64,000 nt of DNA from NCBI GenBank assembly GCA_938035525.1, contig CALHOI010000038.1, forward strand, positions 1 to 64,000, in the 5' to 3' direction. This document shows, piece by piece, positions 62,263-64,000 of the stretch (positions are counted from its first letter, which is position 1; every line of letters begins with the position of its first letter). Under the pieces are notes generated by a model. It searched no databases and was not told the DNA's origin. It saw only the letters and a list, made by a program, of their open reading frames with translations. Position numbers and translations under genes: made by a program. The DNA is from an uncultured Granulosicoccaceae bacterium (lineage in GTDB: Bacteria > Pseudomonadota > Gammaproteobacteria > Granulosicoccales > Granulosicoccaceae).

Positions 62263-63198
62263 ATGAACACCCCAATTCGCATAGCGACTCGACAAAGCCC
62301 TTTGGCTCTTTGGCAGGCACATACGGTTCGAGACCAACTGCGCCAGCGACATCCCGACCTGAACATCGAGCTTCTGCCTTTAACAACCAAGGGAGATCGC
62401 GAACAGGCTGTGCCACTGGCACATATTGGTGGTAAAGCGTTATTTCTTAAAGAGTTAGAAACCGCATTGCTGGATGGGTCGGCCGATATGGCCGTGCATT
62501 CCATGAAAGATGTTCCTGCCGAGCTGCCTAATGGGCTCACCATATCAACGGTACTGGAGCGCCATAATCCGTTTGATGCACTGGTTTCCAACAAATATAA
62601 AAGCCTTGAAGCTTTACCAGACAATGCAGTGATTGGCACTTGCAGTCCTCGGCGTCAGGCACAACTGCTTAATCTAAATTCTACGTTTAACATTGTGCAA
62701 TTACGCGGCAACGTTGGCACACGACTTAAAAAGCTCGATGCTAACGAGTTTGATGCAACCTTGCTGGCCTGTGCTGGGTTAGAGCGACTGGCGCTTAACG
62801 ATCGTATTGCACAAGCCATTCCCGCCAAACTCAGCTTGCCGGCAATGACTCAGGGCACCATAGGCGTAGAAATCCGCTCGGACGACACACGCATGCATGA
62901 GTTACTTTCTCCACTGAATCATAAACCAACCGAATACCGTACCTATGCCGAGCGCGCTTTCGGCGCAAAACTCAGCGGTGGGTGCTCAGCGCCCATTGCA
63001 GCCTATGCCGAAATAAAAGATTCGATGATTAAAATGACTGCCCGGGTCATTGCTTATGATGGTGCTCGACTACTGGAAACCAGTGGTTCCGTCCCACTTT
63101 CAGAAGCAAAATCGCTCGGAACTCAATTAGCCATTGAATTACTCGATCAAGGAGCGCAGGATATACTTGACGAGGCCGAACATGGTTTGTCTGTCTAG
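62263..63198 (+). CDS. hemC: Hydroxymethylbilane synthase (porphobilinogen deaminase)
   Basis: 311 aa enzyme joining four porphobilinogens. N-terminal IRIATRQSPLALWQA, TTKGDREQ, AVHSMKDVPAELP, GTCSPRRQAQLL and RGNVGTRL; the dipyrromethane cofactor cysteine is Cys241 in GGCSAPIAAY. First gene of hemC-hemD. Confidence 0.98.
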   Translation: MNTPIRIATRQSPLALWQAHTVRDQLRQRHPDLNIELLPLTTKGDREQAVPLAHIGGKALFLKELETALLDGSADMAVHSMKDVPAELPNGLTISTVLERHNPFDALVSNKYKSLEALPDNAVIGTCSPRRQAQLLNLNSTFNIVQLRGNVGTRLKKLDANEFDATLLACAGLERLALNDRIAQAIPAKLSLPAMTQGTIGVEIRSDDTRMHELLSPLNHKPTEYRTYAERAFGAKLSGGCSAPIAAYAEIKDSMIKMTARVIAYDGARLLETSGSVPLSEAKSLGTQLAIELLDQGAQDILDEAEHGLSV

Positions 63199-63199
63199 G

Positions 63200-63235
63200 T
63201 TGGTTTATCTTTATGGCTTGGTTTAACTTAATAAC
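63200..63235 (+). repeat. Two 18-bp tandem units between hemC and hemD
   Basis: TTGGTTTATCTTTATGGC (63200-63217) is followed by a copy (63218-63235) alike at 14 of 18 positions, starting two bases after the hemC stop. The rest of the gap to hemD holds no clear promoter. Confidence 0.65.
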
Positions 63236-63319
63236 GAAGCTAAGCTGGTTATGTTTGATAAAAGCTGTCTTATTTGTGTTGGTTGAACATTGAATAAAAA
63301 ACAAAGCGACAATACAAGC

Positions 63320-64000
63320 GTGACTCCCCGAGTTTTGGTAACCAGACCAAAGCATCAACAGTCTCATTTTCTAAAAAGCTGTTCCGACGCCGGGCTGGAA
63401 ACTATAACCATGCCCTGCATCGACATTTTACCCGTACCCTGCGAATTATCCATACAAGACACAACCCAATCAGACTTGGTCATTTTCACCAGTCGAAATG
63501 CCGTGGAGTTTGCGCACAACTTATTGCCAATGCCCTGGGAAAACGTTTCTGTTTACGCTATTGGTCGCGCTACAGGGCGTATCTTAATCAAACTGGGGCA
63601 ACAGCTGATTCAGGAACCAGTGGAGCCATACAACAGTGAAGCCTTTTTAAGTTGGCACGAAACCCAAACATCCATTAAATCGGTGTTAATTGTTAAAGGC
63701 GTTTGCGGGCGAGGTTTAATTGAAAGCACGCTTCCAGAGCGCGGCGTTACCGTTGTGGTTAAGGATGTTTATAAACGCGTCACGCCAGTGGTTGGCGATG
63801 CAGAACGACAGCGGGTGTTTGTGGAAAACCCTCCTCATATTATTAGTATTACCAGCGATGATGTGCTGCGCAACCTGGTGAATATTGCCGGCCCGGAATA
63901 CGCTGATGTGCTGCATTCGATACCGTTGGTGGTAAACAGTCAGCGTTGTGCCGATACGGCTGCTAGATTAGGTTTTGACCATAGCGCCAAGGTGGCGTAT
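63320..64000 (+). CDS. hemD: Uroporphyrinogen-III synthase (3' end cut by window)
   Basis: 227 codons are visible; the frame stays open to the window edge. From the GTG at 63320 the protein begins MTPRVLVTRPKHQQ, the usual HemD start; a TTG at 63290 is in frame but adds ten non-conserved residues. SDLVIFTSRNAVEFAHN and YAIGRATGRIL fit the first lobe and ISITSDDVLRNL the second. Closes the linear tetrapyrrole to uroporphyrinogen III. Follows hemC as in the standard operon. Confidence 0.92.
   Translation, partial: MTPRVLVTRPKHQQSHFLKSCSDAGLETITMPCIDILPVPCELSIQDTTQSDLVIFTSRNAVEFAHNLLPMPWENVSVYAIGRATGRILIKLGQQLIQEPVEPYNSEAFLSWHETQTSIKSVLIVKGVCGRGLIESTLPERGVTVVVKDVYKRVTPVVGDAERQRVFVENPPHIISITSDDVLRNLVNIAGPEYADVLHSIPLVVNSQRCADTAARLGFDHSAKVAY

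Overview
The window reads as a chromosome segment of a free-living, probably marine, gammaproteobacterium of intermediate GC. The main reasons are conserved gammaproteobacterial gene orders: engB divergent from cytochrome c4 and dsbA; hslV-hslU-DUF971-ubiE-ubiJ-ubiB; lptM-lysA-dapF-DUF484-xerC; and argH divergent from hemC-hemD. Ubiquinone synthesis, lipoprotein signal peptides and predicted outer-membrane proteins agree with this. I cannot place the genus from sequence alone. I recognised no rRNA, tRNA, CRISPR array, insertion sequence or prophage.

Layout. 1-6.6 kb: a truncated Tat-exported ABC substrate-binding protein, engB, cytochrome c4, dsbA, a phosphoesterase, and hisC coupled to an outer-membrane-like protein. 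6.7-10.5 kb: an IclR regulator divergent from a GMC alcohol/choline-type dehydrogenase and a short phosphotransacetylase. 10.7-15.4 kb: a tight four-gene unit of GNAT-type acyltransferase, NodU-type carbamoyltransferase, small four-helix membrane protein and an exported caspase/legumain-like protease with an EF-hand loop. 15.5-23.9 kb: asparaginase, trpS, an OmpA-domain protein, malonyl-CoA decarboxylase, nitroreductase, a second GMC oxidoreductase, MAPEG protein and lipocalin. 24-30 kb: a complete tungsten-type aldehyde oxidoreductase operon (four-cluster ferredoxin, catalytic AOR, FAD/NAD subunit, MoaD-like protein, an unknown small protein ending in three glycines, MoaA). 30-43 kb: polA, a LOG-family protein, a small AT-rich accessory stretch with a HigA antitoxin lacking a visible HigB, a hybrid histidine kinase with a degenerate first receiver, small unknowns, a DUF6502/DUF4397 pair, and a cobalamin-binding-type protein. 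43-64 kb: mostly housekeeping (uvrD, GST, ubiquinone genes, HslUV, XerC, lysine and arginine synthesis, early tetrapyrrole synthesis).

A striking feature is that many intergenic or leader regions carry short imperfect tandem repeats of 12-18 bp, each locus with its own unit: before dsbA, GMC, malonyl-CoA decarboxylase, aorC and moaA, downstream of polA and the cobalamin-binding protein, between hemC and hemD, and inside the cytochrome c4 signal peptide. This looks like a habit of the genome rather than one dispersed repeat family.

Functional picture: oxidation of alcohols and aldehydes (two GMC enzymes, AOR, phosphotransacetylase, malonyl-CoA decarboxylase) feeding acyl-CoA metabolism in an aerobic, ubiquinone-based cell with periplasmic disulfide formation and c-type cytochromes. 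The best candidates for something undescribed are the carbamoyltransferase/caspase-like unit, the small triple-glycine protein of the AOR operon, and the local tandem-repeat phenomenon.
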